Notes: generated by a model from the sequence alone, not told the origin. DNA of 34,141 nucleotides from Methylobacter sp. (GCA_026399025.1 JAPLRU010000009.1:1-34141); one strand, 5' to 3'. Positions 8,053 to 16,244 are shown, counted from the first letter of the stretch. Made by a program: numbers and translations.

Positions 8053-8856
8053 ATGACGCGTATTGTGTTAGGGATCGAATACGATGGCAGCGGTTTTTCG
8101 GGATGGCAGTGGCAAACCCATCAGCGCAGTGTTCAGCAGGTGCTTGAACAGGCCTTATCGAAAGTCGCCAACCATCGGGTTACCGTGCAGTGCGCCGGAA
8201 GAACCGACACCGGTGTGCATGCGCTGGAACAGGTGGTCCATTTTGACGCGAAAGTAGAGCGTGAACTGCATGCCTGGATGCGGGGCGGCAACAGCAATTT
8301 GCCGGACGATGTCAGAATCACTTGGGTAAAACCGGCGGTGGACGATTTCCATGCCAGATACAGCGCCATTGCCCGGTTTTATCGTTACGTTATTCTCAAC
8401 CGGCCGATCAAATCGGCGTTATTGCGCAACCAGGCAACGTGGCGGCCAAGCCCGCTGGATGCCGATAAAATGCATCAAGCGGCGCAACATTTGCTGGGCA
8501 AGCATGATTTTTCTACGTTCAGGGCGCAAGGTTGCCAGTCCAAAAGTCCATGTCGGGAGATGTATTTTATCGATGTTTATCGGGAGGGCGAGAAAGTCAT
8601 TATGGATATTTCGGCCAACGCTTTTTTACATCATATGGTCAGGAATATTGCCGGCGTCTTGATGGACATAGGTGCCGGAAAGCAGCCGGTAGACTGGACA
8701 CGAGAATTGCTTGAAGTTAAAAGCCGCAAGCTGGGCGGCGTCACCGCGCCTCCGGACGGTTTGTATTTGGGCGCGGTTTATTATCCCGAACCTTACGGTA
8801 TCGCCAAGCATCCGGTGTTTGACAAACTGCCGGTTGACGCCAAGCGGCATGATTAA
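8053..8856 (+). CDS. truA: tRNA pseudouridine(38-40) synthase TruA
   Basis: TruA converts uridines 38-40 in the anticodon stem-loop of many tRNAs to pseudouridine. The 267-aa protein starts IVLGIEYDGSGFSGWQWQ and has the catalytic Asp52 in CAGRTDTGVHALEQ, then RARFYRY-type and SFLHHMVRN-type motifs (here ARFYRYVILNRP and NAFLHHMVRNIAGVL). AGGAGC lies just before ATG 8053. Length is normal for the family. A second pseudouridine synthase gene, truD, follows, so two tRNA-modifying enzymes are neighbours here. Confidence 0.96.
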   Translation: MTRIVLGIEYDGSGFSGWQWQTHQRSVQQVLEQALSKVANHRVTVQCAGRTDTGVHALEQVVHFDAKVERELHAWMRGGNSNLPDDVRITWVKPAVDDFHARYSAIARFYRYVILNRPIKSALLRNQATWRPSPLDADKMHQAAQHLLGKHDFSTFRAQGCQSKSPCREMYFIDVYREGEKVIMDISANAFLHHMVRNIAGVLMDIGAGKQPVDWTRELLEVKSRKLGGVTAPPDGLYLGAVYYPEPYGIAKHPVFDKLPVDAKRHD

Positions 8857-8963
8857 GCGGGCATGGGCCATCGACTTGTCATTGTTTTAAAAAACGGCTT
8901 TGTTCAACATTTGTGTAGGGCTTAGCGTGCCCGCCTTATTTACACTAGACCTTATCCAACTTT

Positions 8964-9989
8964 ATGCACTCCATTGAAATCCCCGTCTGGCCTTACGTTT
9001 ACGGTCAACCTTCCGGCTCCGGCAAAATCCGCAGTATGCCCGAAGACTTTATCGTTAAAGAGCATCTGTCTTTTGAACCTTCAGGCTCGGGAGAACATGT
9101 TTTTCTGCAAATAGAAAAGACCGGCGAAAACACCGACTATGTCGCCCGGCAGTTGTCCAGATTTGCCAACGTCAGGCAACGCGATGTCAGTTACGCCGGT
9201 TTAAAAGACCGCTACGCCGTCACCACCCAATGGTTCAGCGTTTGGTTGCCGGGCAAAGCCGACCCCGACTGGACGCAGTTTGAATCGGACAGCATGAAAG
9301 TACTGCATGTTGTCCGCCATGCCCGTAAACTCAAACGCGGCGTGTTGTCGGGCAACAGTTTTAAACTGACTATTCGCGACTGGCAAGGCGATAAAGCAAA
9401 GACTCTTCAACAATTGGAACAGATTAAAGCCCGCGGTATCGCCAATTATTACGGCTCGCAGCGCTTCGGCAATGAGGGACAGAACGTCAACAAAGCCTTG
9501 GCCATGTTCCAAGGAGCCAAAACCGGCCGGGAGCAACGCAGCCTTTATTTATCGGCCGCCCGCTCTTATCTGTTCAATCGGATTTTAGCTTATCGGGTGA
9601 CGCAAAATAACTGGGATCAGCCGGTCATCGGCGATACTTATCAATTTGACCTGTCGCACAGCTGTTTCCAGTCGGAGCAGCCCGATGCCGAGATTATCAG
9701 GCGTTTGGCGGCGAAAGAAATCCATCCTACCGGTGTATTGTGGGGCAAAGGCAATGCCGACGTATCGGCCGATGCGCTCGGCATTGAACAAACCGTTATC
9801 GGCGAACACGCGTTACTGGCTCAGGGTTTGATCGCCGGCGCCGTCGATCGGGATCGACGCGCATTACGGGTTAACGTGCAGGATTTACAGTGGCGGTTTA
9901 TCGATGATGCCACGCTGGAACTGTGTTTTACCTTAGCGCCAGGAAGCTATGCGACCTCGGTACTGCGGGAAATTATCCTGCCGAAATAA
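8964..9989 (+). CDS. truD: tRNA pseudouridine(13) synthase TruD
   Basis: TruD makes pseudouridine 13 in the D-loop of tRNA-Glu. The 341-aa protein has the family signature RSMPEDFIVKEHL at the N-terminus, catalytic Asp82 in YAGLKDRYAVTTQWFSV, and the NYYGSQRFG and GNSFKLTIRD motifs. The C-terminal LAPGSYATSVLREI is the usual TruD ending. The start at ATG 8964 agrees with the family N-terminus although no strong ribosome site precedes it. The 107-bp gap after truA contains an inverted pair AAGCGGGCA/TGCCCGCCTT with a long loop. Confidence 0.96.
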   Translation: MHSIEIPVWPYVYGQPSGSGKIRSMPEDFIVKEHLSFEPSGSGEHVFLQIEKTGENTDYVARQLSRFANVRQRDVSYAGLKDRYAVTTQWFSVWLPGKADPDWTQFESDSMKVLHVVRHARKLKRGVLSGNSFKLTIRDWQGDKAKTLQQLEQIKARGIANYYGSQRFGNEGQNVNKALAMFQGAKTGREQRSLYLSAARSYLFNRILAYRVTQNNWDQPVIGDTYQFDLSHSCFQSEQPDAEIIRRLAAKEIHPTGVLWGKGNADVSADALGIEQTVIGEHALLAQGLIAGAVDRDRRALRVNVQDLQWRFIDDATLELCFTLAPGSYATSVLREIILPK

Positions 9990-10072
9990 TCAAGTGGTGC
10001 AGATACCTATCTCTCATAAAGCCATGAAATGCGTATAATTTAACCTCGAATGACTCTTCTTACAGGTAAAAC

Positions 10073-10900
10073 ATGGATATTCTATTAGCACTTAAAACCA
10101 TCATTTTGGGCATTGTTGAAGGTCTGACCGAGTTTTTGCCGATTTCCAGTACCGGGCATTTAATTCTGGTGGGCGATTTGCTGAATTTTAACGACGACAA
10201 AGGCAAGTTGTTTGAAATTGTTATTCAGGTTGGCGCCATCCTCGCGGTCTGCTGGGAATACCGTACTAAAATCGCTAGCATTATCATCGGCTTGCCCCGC
10301 TCGACGCAGGCGCAAAAATTCGCCCTTAACCTGATGATTGCTTTCATGCCATTGGCGAGTTTGGGGCTACTGTTCGGTAAATACATCAAAGCCGTGCTGT
10401 TTAAACCGATTCCGGTAGCGCTGGCGTTTATCGTGGGCGCGTTCATCATTATCTGGGCGGAAAAACGGGAGCATAAAATCCGCATCCACGAAATAGAAGA
10501 TTTAAGCCCGTTGGATGCGCTAAAACTCGGTCTTGCGCAAGCTTTTGCATTGATACCGGGAACCTCCCGTTCAGGCGCAACCATCATCGGCGGTTTGTTA
10601 TTCGGTTTATCGCGCAAAGCCGCAACCGAATTCTCGTTTTTTTTAGCGATTCCCACCTTGATTGTCGCCAGCCTTTACGACCTGTATAAGCACCGCGATT
10701 TATTGGATCTCGCCACCGACGCCCCCTATTTCGTCGTCGGATTGATTACCGCCTTTCTCAGTGCGCTCTGGGCGATCAAAGCTTTATTGCGCTATATCAG
10801 TCATCATGATTTTATTGTTTTTGCTTGGTACCGCATAGCTTTTGGCCTGATTGTTATCGCTACAGCGTATGGCGGTTTGGTGCATTGGACGGTTGACTGA
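10073..10900 (+). CDS. uppP: Undecaprenyl-diphosphatase (UppP/BacA)
   Basis: UppP removes a phosphate from undecaprenyl pyrophosphate in the inner membrane so that the lipid carrier can be reused for peptidoglycan and other polymers; extra copies give bacitracin resistance. The 275-aa polytopic protein has Glu16/Glu20 in [18 protein letters not shown] and the second signature [10 protein letters not shown] with Arg166. A TATAAT at 10034-10039, about 33 bases before the start, is a possible -10 box, though a matching -35 is weak. AGGTAAAAC precedes ATG 10073. It is the last protein gene before the tRNA pair. Confidence 0.96.
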   Translation: MDILLALKTIILGIVEGLTEFLPISSTGHLILVGDLLNFNDDKGKLFEIVIQVGAILAVCWEYRTKIASIIIGLPRSTQAQKFALNLMIAFMPLASLGLLFGKYIKAVLFKPIPVALAFIVGAFIIIWAEKREHKIRIHEIEDLSPLDALKLGLAQAFALIPGTSRSGATIIGGLLFGLSRKAATEFSFFLAIPTLIVASLYDLYKHRDLLDLATDAPYFVVGLITAFLSALWAIKALLRYISHHDFIVFAWYRIAFGLIVIATAYGGLVHWTVD

Positions 10901-11089
10901 TAATGCCCGATTTACAATTGGGTTGAATGAACGATGCCTTGGTCAAATTGCATCAGAAATCCCTTAAGCATATGATTTTTCATAACGTTAGGCTGTTCTA
11001 ATCTAGTTTATTCTGCATATTTGAAGTTATCGGAATCACTTTGCAGAGTCGAGTAGGTATTCTTTTTTTAAAATTAACTAAATCTATAG

Positions 11090-11118
11090 TTGACGAATAA
11101 GTGAGAGAACGGCATAAT
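11090..11118 (+). promoter_or_regulatory. Sigma70-type promoter for the tRNA-Arg/tRNA-Asn unit
   Basis: TTGACG (11090-11095) and CATAAT (11113-11118) are separated by 17 bp, close to the consensus. The first tRNA base lies 16 bases after the -10 box. Position and spacing fit a strong stable-RNA promoter. The 230 bp before it, after uppP, shows no gene. Confidence 0.75.
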
Positions 11119-11133
11119 ACGCGTCTCAGTACG

Positions 11134-11210
11134 GCGCCCGTAGCTCAGCTGGATAGAGTACACGGCTACGAACCGTGCGGTCGGGAGTTCGAATCTCTCC
11201 GGGCGCGCCA
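11134..11210 (+). tRNA. tRNA-Arg (anticodon ACG)
   Basis: A 77-nt cloverleaf with encoded CCA. The acceptor arm is GCGCCCG/CGGGCGC with discriminator G, the D-arm is AGCTCAGCTGGATAGAGT, the anticodon arm is CACGG-CTACGAA-CCGTG giving anticodon ACG (read as ICG after deamination), and the T-arm contains GTTCGAATC. It is transcribed with the following tRNA-Asn, 18 bp downstream. Confidence 0.95.
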
Positions 11211-11228
11211 TACTGAAACAAGTTTTAA

Positions 11229-11304
11229 TCCCCTGTAGCTCAGTCGGTAGAGCGGATGACTGTTAATCATTAGGTCGGCGGTTCGAGCCCGTCCGGGGGA
11301 GCCA
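11229..11304 (+). tRNA. tRNA-Asn (anticodon GTT), integration target
   Basis: A 76-nt cloverleaf with encoded CCA. The acceptor arm is TCCCCTG/CGGGGGA (one T-G pair), the anticodon loop is CTGTTAA with anticodon GTT, and the T-arm contains GTTCGAGCC. From the anticodon arm onward the sequence is repeated at 28013, showing that a genomic island integrated here and rebuilt a complete tRNA gene at its left end. Confidence 0.95.
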
Positions 11305-11344
11305 AATAAATCAAGCCCTTGCAGCAATGTAAGGGCTTTTTTTT
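11259..11344. repeat. attL: left direct repeat of the tRNA-Asn island
   Basis: These 86 bp run from ACTGTTAATCA in the tRNA-Asn anticodon arm through the tRNA 3' end and its terminator. The same sequence is present at 28013-28097 with one G/A change in the terminator loop and one T fewer in the T-run. The repeat starts at the anticodon arm, a common crossover site for tyrosine integrases. Confidence 0.9.
11313..11344 (+). terminator. Rho-independent terminator of the tRNA unit
   Basis: Stem AAGCCCTT (11313-11320)/AAGGGCTT (11331-11338) with a 10-base loop, followed by a run of T to 11344. The same terminator is duplicated at 28067-28097 as part of the right island repeat. Confidence 0.88.
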
Positions 11345-11488
11345 GCCTTGCGTCCGGTCGATCTCCGGTACTTGTAGTCATTGGGTCGGTTTGCTCACGT
11401 TTTTCTATATTTGCCATTTGCGCAATTCCCATACAAACCTACCACATCATTTTCAGCACAGAACGCCTGGAATAGGAACCACAGAGTA

Positions 11489-11509
11489 GATAGACATAAT
11501 ACGTCTATC
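11489..11509. promoter_or_regulatory. Palindromic operator candidate matching the WYL-gene sites
   Basis: GATAGAC-N7-GTCTATC, a perfect 7+7 inverted repeat with spacer ATAATAC. It closely matches CTAGAC-N7-GTCTAG (spacer GTAATAT) at 21858-21876 in the divergent promoter of the island WYL regulator. A further half-site TAGAC is at 11582. Otherwise the 405 bp from the tRNA terminator to 11749 hold no gene that I can support. Confidence 0.55.
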
Positions 11510-11749
11510 AGTAGTGTTACAGTGCTTCACCTCTTTGATCCACCTCAGAAGCATTATTCTATGATGCCGTTAGCTATGGTATAGACAAGGAGTACAACCT
11601 GCTTTTGATAGTTGCAATCTTGGCTCTTACCCGTGCTGATTTTGTCATCATCTAAGCATGACCATTTATTCTGTATTTGGATAGCCTATTAGGTACTCAA
11701 CTTATTTGATGCACATCCATAGGCTTATCTCAAAAAACTGGAGGCAACT

Positions 11750-12256
11750 TTGAAACTGTTACCCGCTCTCATTTTATATGCCGCATTTGTATCTTCTTCA
11801 GCTTTTGCTGATATTCAATGTAGCGATGTTAAATACGGCAACGAAAACTATACTGAAAATATGGAGGAGTTAGCCAAGCGTGCAAAACTACCTGACGACT
11901 CTTACAGCAGATATCACGAGGAGGCTGTTAGCAGCTTATGTAACGGCGATGCTAAAAGTGTTACTGATTTGATTGACAGCGGAGACCTTAAATCTATGGA
12001 GGTTGAAGCTATTGCTGAAATTCTTGGCAAGCCTTACAAAATCAAACAACGATCAGAAAAAGGGAAAAGTTATGGCTACTCAAGGGATAAGTTTTCAAGC
12101 ATGGGATTATGTAGTGCCTGTGCCGACAATGTTGCTCAGTTCTACACAAAAAAACCATCTTCTGCTTGTGGAGTACTTGCAAAACAGGCGTTAGAAGGCA
12201 ATCCTGAGGCAACAGCAAAATTAATTGATTTTCCAGATTTTTGTACATGGAAATAA
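11750..12256 (+). CDS. Exported Cys-containing protein of unknown function
   Basis: A 168-aa product from TTG 11750, which is preceded by GGAGG at 11740-11744. The N-terminus is a clear signal peptide (LLPALILYAAFVSSSAFA with cleavage before DIQC). The mature part is about 150 aa, with Cys in IQCSDV, SSLCNG, LCSACADN, SACGVLA and DFCTWK, so disulfide bonds in the periplasm are likely. I do not recognise a domain. It is first in a group of three exported small proteins at the left of the island, with the next gene beginning 4 bp after its stop. Confidence 0.72.
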   Translation: MKLLPALILYAAFVSSSAFADIQCSDVKYGNENYTENMEELAKRAKLPDDSYSRYHEEAVSSLCNGDAKSVTDLIDSGDLKSMEVEAIAEILGKPYKIKQRSEKGKSYGYSRDKFSSMGLCSACADNVAQFYTKKPSSACGVLAKQALEGNPEATAKLIDFPDFCTWK

Positions 12257-12260
12257 TAAT

Positions 12261-13070
12261 ATGAAAAATCTAATTCGCATGAACAACCCCAAAACATTAC
12301 TTTTTATCACTATTAGCGTTGGCATTCTGTTATTTACATTAGAAAGCCATGCCGCCGGTTTTAACTGCGCGAAAGCATCAACATTTGTAGAAAAAACAAT
12401 TTGTTCAGAAAAGCAACTCTCCGACCTTGATGATTTATTAGCGCAGACATACAAAAAAGCGGCATCGAATGTTACTGATAAAAAGACTCTAAAATCAGAG
12501 CAGCTCGTTTGGTTAAAAAATCGTAATCAATGCAAGGATACCGACTGCCTGAAAGACGTCTATGAAGAAAGAATAAAGGAACTTGATTTACCTATAGCTC
12601 AGAAAACAGCATCTAAAAATGTTGTGCAGGGTCGATGCCACATGAATTCGTGTTGGTGGTGGAAGATTGAAAAACAAGAGACTATCCAATCAGAAAGCAA
12701 GGGCGAATTAGTCAAAGTATATGTCAGCACCACAACCATTGATTATTCTGACTCTGAAATTGACTCAAAGGGCTACCCTGATTTTCCACCTGAAAAATCT
12801 CAGTGGGAAGATAAAAGTGAGGCATTTGTTTTTTGCTCCAAAAAACTTCCTGCTTATATCGCATACGATGAAGAAATAAAAAAATTTACCGGGACTGTCC
12901 CATTTGATCAAGATGGCGCTTCTGCTGGAGCAACAGAGGGTATCGGAAATCTCTATTCTTACATTTGCAACAAGGGTAAAGAACCCAAATTTGAAATTAG
13001 TAGTGAATTAGAGTTTTCAGAAATAACCCTTGAAACCCCCAAAGATATTTTTAAATATCCTATGAAGTAG
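12261..13070 (+). CDS. Exported protein with N-terminal LprI-like (DUF1311) domain
   Basis: From ATG 12261 the 269-aa protein has a signal peptide (TLLFITISVGILLFTLESHAAG). Residues of about 32-110 resemble the lysozyme-inhibitor LprI/DUF1311 domain: FNCAKASTFVEKTIC, LDDLLAQTYKKA, LVWLKNRNQCKDTDCLKDVYEERIKEL. This four-Cys layout is typical of the family. The C-terminal 150 residues (WWWKIEKQE onwards) are not recognised. LprI-type proteins inhibit lysozyme in the envelope, but many DUF1311 proteins have no tested role. An in-frame extension back to 12225 overlaps the preceding gene and would bury the signal peptide. Confidence 0.75.
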   Translation: MKNLIRMNNPKTLLFITISVGILLFTLESHAAGFNCAKASTFVEKTICSEKQLSDLDDLLAQTYKKAASNVTDKKTLKSEQLVWLKNRNQCKDTDCLKDVYEERIKELDLPIAQKTASKNVVQGRCHMNSCWWWKIEKQETIQSESKGELVKVYVSTTTIDYSDSEIDSKGYPDFPPEKSQWEDKSEAFVFCSKKLPAYIAYDEEIKKFTGTVPFDQDGASAGATEGIGNLYSYICNKGKEPKFEISSELEFSEITLETPKDIFKYPMK

Positions 13071-13240
13071 GCGAGTGAAGGGGAAGAGCTGTAGTAAAAA
13101 CTCATCAAATATTTAACGCTCAAGTCTAGCCAAAATAATCAGCTGAATTCGAGTTAAGTCATTTATATAGGCTTTCCTTGGCTCTATAGGAGCTATGTTT
13201 TTAAATCAAAATTATTTGCTAGCAGCAACTGGAGATATAA

Positions 13241-13591
13241 ATGTACAAAGCAATGCAAAGGTTAACCGGGGCAATCTTATTCATATTTTTAAGCGCACCC
13301 ACTGTAGGATTTGCCCAAGAAACTCCGAATTGTGGGGATGATAAAGTCAAAGAGTGGGCTATAGAGAAAATGATGGAACTAGCAAAGATTCCACCTGATC
13401 CCAATGTAACCACTTCGCTTTCGGCCATTCGCACTGAAGCTAAGGATGATGCTATTAAAAAAGTATTCTGTATCGCTAATATGGATATAGTAAAGAATAA
13501 TACTAATCAGCATGGCACAGTTAAAAATATCGAGTACAGCGCACAAACTACTGAAGATGGCCTTCTCTACATGGAAATACCAAGGCAGTAG
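13241..13591 (+). CDS. Small exported protein of unknown function
   Basis: A 116-aa product from ATG 13241, preceded by GGAG. The N-terminus is a signal peptide (LTGAILFIFLSAPTVGFA, cleavage before QETPNC). The mature part is about 90 aa with two Cys (PNCGDD and KVFCIAN) and no recognised domain. It is 170 bp from the LprI-like gene, so it probably has its own promoter. A strong terminator follows at 13678. Confidence 0.65.
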   Translation: MYKAMQRLTGAILFIFLSAPTVGFAQETPNCGDDKVKEWAIEKMMELAKIPPDPNVTTSLSAIRTEAKDDAIKKVFCIANMDIVKNNTNQHGTVKNIEYSAQTTEDGLLYMEIPRQ

Positions 13592-13677
13592 CTTTTGAAA
13601 GATAGGTAAATGCTGATTTTGTCGCCATTTAGCTCTTCTCACCGTTGATTTTCAGGATACTAAAACCACAGAGAAAA

Positions 13678-13705
13678 CCCCATTCCCTAACTTAAGGGAA
13701 TGGGG
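13678..13705. terminator. Hairpin between convergent genes
   Basis: Stem CCCCATTCCCT (13678-13688)/AGGGAATGGGG (13695-13705) with a short loop, between the exported-protein gene on + and the gene at 13743 on -. AAAA precedes it, giving a T-run for the minus strand; it could terminate both. Confidence 0.65.
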
Positions 13706-13742
13706 GGTAAATACATCTACACGTTAATTTCCTACCAATCGC

Positions 13743-14261
13743 TTAAGAAGGCAGTAGCTCGCTTTCATCATAGTAAATCACGTTTTCATGGAACGCTTCC
13801 TCCACAAAACTGCCCATTGAATAGCGGGGCCAGCGAGGCTTATGCTTAACGTTATTGACAATTTGAAAATCATATTTATCCATTCCTTTCTTCATCGTCA
13901 CCCAATTCTCTCTCGCATTGTCAATCACCTCTAAAACAGAGTCGCGCCAAGAGGTAATTTTACAGGTCAAAGGATAAGTGCTGATCAGCAAAAAATCATC
14001 ACCGTCCCTATCAACACATTCATAAAGCTCAGCCCTGAATAAACCAGTGACATGAGCCGCATTGAGATAAAAAAGGGGATCAACTAAATGCCAGCGTCCA
14101 TTGCGATAAGTGACAAAGAGATCCTTCACTACACGACTTTCATCTGGATTGACGGTAAAAATCGTTTTGGGGCAGCAGGTAATGATAATACCAGAATCAA
14201 CCTCATCTTCCAGATTGTATTGGAAGCGACTTAGAAAAGAAGTTTGGGGGTTATTTAACAT
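13743..14261 (-). CDS. Hypothetical protein coupled to the AlpA-type regulator
   Basis: A 172-aa protein with no domain that I recognise; it is mixed alpha/beta in look, with aromatic-rich segments (YRNGRWHLVDPLFYLNA, KPRWPRYSMGSFVEEAF). ATG 14261 is chosen because GAGG lies 6 bases upstream and the ATG overlaps the regulator gene by 11 bp; GTG 14273 is possible. It is the second gene of a two-gene unit with the AlpA-like gene. No signal peptide or membrane segment is seen. Confidence 0.65.
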   Translation of the reverse strand: MLNNPQTSFLSRFQYNLEDEVDSGIIITCCPKTIFTVNPDESRVVKDLFVTYRNGRWHLVDPLFYLNAAHVTGLFRAELYECVDRDGDDFLLISTYPLTCKITSWRDSVLEVIDNARENWVTMKKGMDKYDFQIVNNVKHKPRWPRYSMGSFVEEAFHENVIYYDESELLPS

Positions 14262-14475
14262 AGGACACCTCACTTTGAATATTGTTCAATTGCATTTTGT
14301 CAGCTATCCACTTTTCAACGGTGGCTAGATCATAGCGGATAGATTTTCCTATGGTGAGATGGGCTGGAATGTCCTTTGAGAATCTAGCTCTCAAACGTTC
14401 GATGGTGCTGACCGATAAGCCCAGCCTTTCAGCTAACCAGATCGTGTCTTTTAATGATGAAATATGTTCTTGCAT
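14251..14475 (-). CDS. AlpA-type helix-turn-helix regulator/excisionase
   Basis: A 74-aa protein with a winged-helix MerR-like fold: WLAERLGLSVSTIERLRAR is the helix-turn-helix and AHLTIGKSIRYDLATVEKWI the wing and terminal helix. AlpA proteins of P4-like elements activate integrase or act as excision factors. AAAGGA lies 8-9 bases before ATG 14475. It lies divergent to the 62-aa gene at 14740, with palindromic candidate operators between them, and 2.7 kb from the integrase. Confidence 0.8.
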   Translation of the reverse strand: MQEHISSLKDTIWLAERLGLSVSTIERLRARFSKDIPAHLTIGKSIRYDLATVEKWIADKMQLNNIQSEVSYVK

Positions 14476-14642
14476 AAAATTTTCCTTTTGTTGAATTAAT
14501 TTGGGTTTTAGAGCACAGCCGTTGTCAGTGACGTACTCCTATTTATTTGTTAGTTCTTTTTTTGGAAAATTGCATCACAAAACGGCGCTGACCGCCTCCT
14601 TCACGCGACTACCGTAACTAAACGATTTTCAAGCATATATTA

Positions 14643-14693
14643 TTTAAATAGTCCTATTTAAAACAAAGGATTACCGTAGCCTGACTTCAGGCT
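14643..14693. promoter_or_regulatory. Two palindromes in the AlpA divergent promoter region
   Basis: TTTAAATA-GTCC-TATTTAAA (14643-14662) and AGCCTGA-CT-TCAGGCT (14678-14693) are perfect inverted repeats in the 264-bp region between divergent genes. They are candidate sites for the AlpA-like protein or another island regulator. Confidence 0.45.
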
Positions 14694-14739
14694 TATGCGT
14701 TGTATAGTGCAAATCATTTACCCATTGGAGATCGTTACC

Positions 14740-14928
14740 ATGCCTCAAGAGAAAAAAATTCCACCAAAACCAGAACCTACCAGCAACTCAACCGATGAAA
14801 AAGCCGAATCTGAAGCCCTCATATCCGGCGTGATCGCTTCCGCCTTGGTTGAAATAGGGAAAGCCGTTGGTGAATTTATAGTTGAAACGGCCGGCAAGCT
14901 ATTGGAAAAGAAATTATCAGGTCGATGA
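14740..14928 (+). CDS. Short island protein of unknown function
   Basis: A 62-aa product from ATG 14740, with TTGGAG 10-15 bases upstream. The first 25 residues are Pro/Lys/Glu-rich and likely disordered. Residues 28-57 (ALISGVIASALVEIGKAVGEFIVETAGKLLEKK) would form an amphipathic helix with small residues, perhaps membrane- or partner-binding. I do not recognise the family. A hairpin terminator follows at 15064. Confidence 0.55.
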   Translation: MPQEKKIPPKPEPTSNSTDEKAESEALISGVIASALVEIGKAVGEFIVETAGKLLEKKLSGR

Positions 14929-15063
14929 CAACAATCCCGTTATCAAGCAAAAAATAGACATTGAGGATGCGCAGCCTCTGTGTTTGCCTTAAATTCAATC
15001 CATAACACTAAGAGCTTTTCGCGGAATTTTAGGTCTCAATAAATTGAAAAATCCGCCCCCTTC

Positions 15064-15103
15064 AAAAAACCTTGCCGATCTTTATCGATTTGCGAGGTTT
15101 TTT
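15064..15103 (+). terminator. Rho-independent terminator
   Basis: A 12-bp stem AAAAAACCTTGC (15064-15075)/GCGAGGTTTTTT (15092-15103) with an inner CGAT/ATCG stem and T-rich 3' side. It separates the 62-aa gene from the gene at 15133. Confidence 0.75.
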
Positions 15104-15132
15104 GCTTTTTAAAGCCCTGATAAGGAATCAAC

Positions 15133-15840
15133 ATGAACCCAGCAGAAAATCCAAATGAATCACTCCCCAAGAATTACCTGTCCTTAAAATCCGGTAAGGC
15201 CAACAAAACCGGACAGCGTAGCGAAGGTAAACTTCATTACCGCATACTCACCGATGAATCTCAGCAACACATTTACCTGACGATTACGGGTAATGACGGC
15301 GGCGGTTATTACTCCAAAGAAATAGTACCGTTTGAAAAAGTGGAGCTGTGTCTTCAAGGCATCAAAACCGGCGAAGCAATTTCATCAAAGCTGTTCAAGA
15401 ACGCTTTTGTGGGACAGTCGGCTAATAATGCCGGTTTTTTGGCGGCGATACTGCGCGCTGAAAAACTGTTATTGCCGGTAGCGGATTCTGTTCATCAACA
15501 TGCCCTACAACCGAATTGGTCTGAGTGGAAAACAGAGGTGTTAGCCCTTACAGATCAAGCAGAATCTTATCAACCTGAACCGCCTAAAGCGCGTATTGGT
15601 AAAGCTTCTCTCACCAAAAATCAGACTGGAGATAAGGATGAAGTTGAAGCTGAAAGGGATACCCCTGATTCTAGCGCTACAGACAACGCCGAATTGGATG
15701 AGGAAGAAATGCAAATATTGCAGCGAAACACCCTCGATACGGACATCAGTGAACAGGATGAACATGAATTGGAAATAACTGAAAACATCACAACGGTGGC
15801 GGGTAAAAAGCCCGCCAAGAAACGAGGTGAACCGTCATGA
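15133..15840 (+). CDS. Conserved-looking island protein with acidic C-terminus, unknown function
   Basis: A 235-aa protein from ATG 15133 (AAGGAA upstream). The first 130 residues look folded (LHYRILTDESQQHIYLTITGNDGGGYYSKEIVPF and LFKNAFVGQSANNAGFLAAIL), whereas residues of about 150-235 are Glu/Asp-rich and low in complexity, ending in a basic KKPAKKRGEPS. The acidic tail could mimic DNA or bind a basic partner. No family is recognised. Its stop overlaps the next gene by ATGA. Confidence 0.65.
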   Translation: MNPAENPNESLPKNYLSLKSGKANKTGQRSEGKLHYRILTDESQQHIYLTITGNDGGGYYSKEIVPFEKVELCLQGIKTGEAISSKLFKNAFVGQSANNAGFLAAILRAEKLLLPVADSVHQHALQPNWSEWKTEVLALTDQAESYQPEPPKARIGKASLTKNQTGDKDEVEAERDTPDSSATDNAELDEEEMQILQRNTLDTDISEQDEHELEITENITTVAGKKPAKKRGEPS

Positions 15841-16244
15841 TCGTGCTGCGTGATCCTAAACAGCTTGTTGATATTATCGACCCTGAAATCAACGCTTTGT
15901 TGCAGATACGCTTCCAAAATATCTGTGAGCCAGAGCCTTACGATCCTGATCTTCATGGTTATTTTGTCTTAGTTCAGCCAGGAGATACGGCGGAAAGTAT
16001 TGAAGAAAAAACCGGTATCAATCTGTTAGGAAGCTTGTTCAGTGATGAAGTCTATGGCGATCCCGACTATAGGCCTGACTTTGAATACCTGATCGATCAA
16101 GGCCACTTTTTTGAAGCAGTTTATATCGCCAACGACAGCGGATTTGCTGAGGTCTTTATCGTTCCCAAAGAGGACGGTATTGATGAGCGGATTCTGAAAC
16201 TATGTGATGAATTTGCCGAATTCACTGAAATAACGCCGGGCTGA
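15837..16244 (+). CDS. Hypothetical protein, coupled to the preceding gene
   Basis: A 135-aa acidic protein whose ATG lies in the ATGA overlap with the gene at 15133, so both are translated together. It contains GYFVLVQPGDTAESIEEKTG and FFEAVYIANDSGFAEVFIVPKEDG, which suggests a compact alpha/beta fold. No signal peptide. I do not recognise the family; similar small acidic proteins are common in integrative elements. A terminator follows. Confidence 0.65.
   Translation: MIVLRDPKQLVDIIDPEINALLQIRFQNICEPEPYDPDLHGYFVLVQPGDTAESIEEKTGINLLGSLFSDEVYGDPDYRPDFEYLIDQGHFFEAVYIANDSGFAEVFIVPKEDGIDERILKLCDEFAEFTEITPG

Noticed and set aside
8857-8963. Terminator between truA and truD
   Set aside because: The AAGCGGGCA/TGCCCGCCTT pair has a loop of about 60 bases and no T-run, so I do not call it a terminator.
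11166-11432. Minus-strand open frame across both tRNA genes
   Set aside because: It is antisense to tRNA sequence, and similar spurious proteins are common in databases for tRNA loci.
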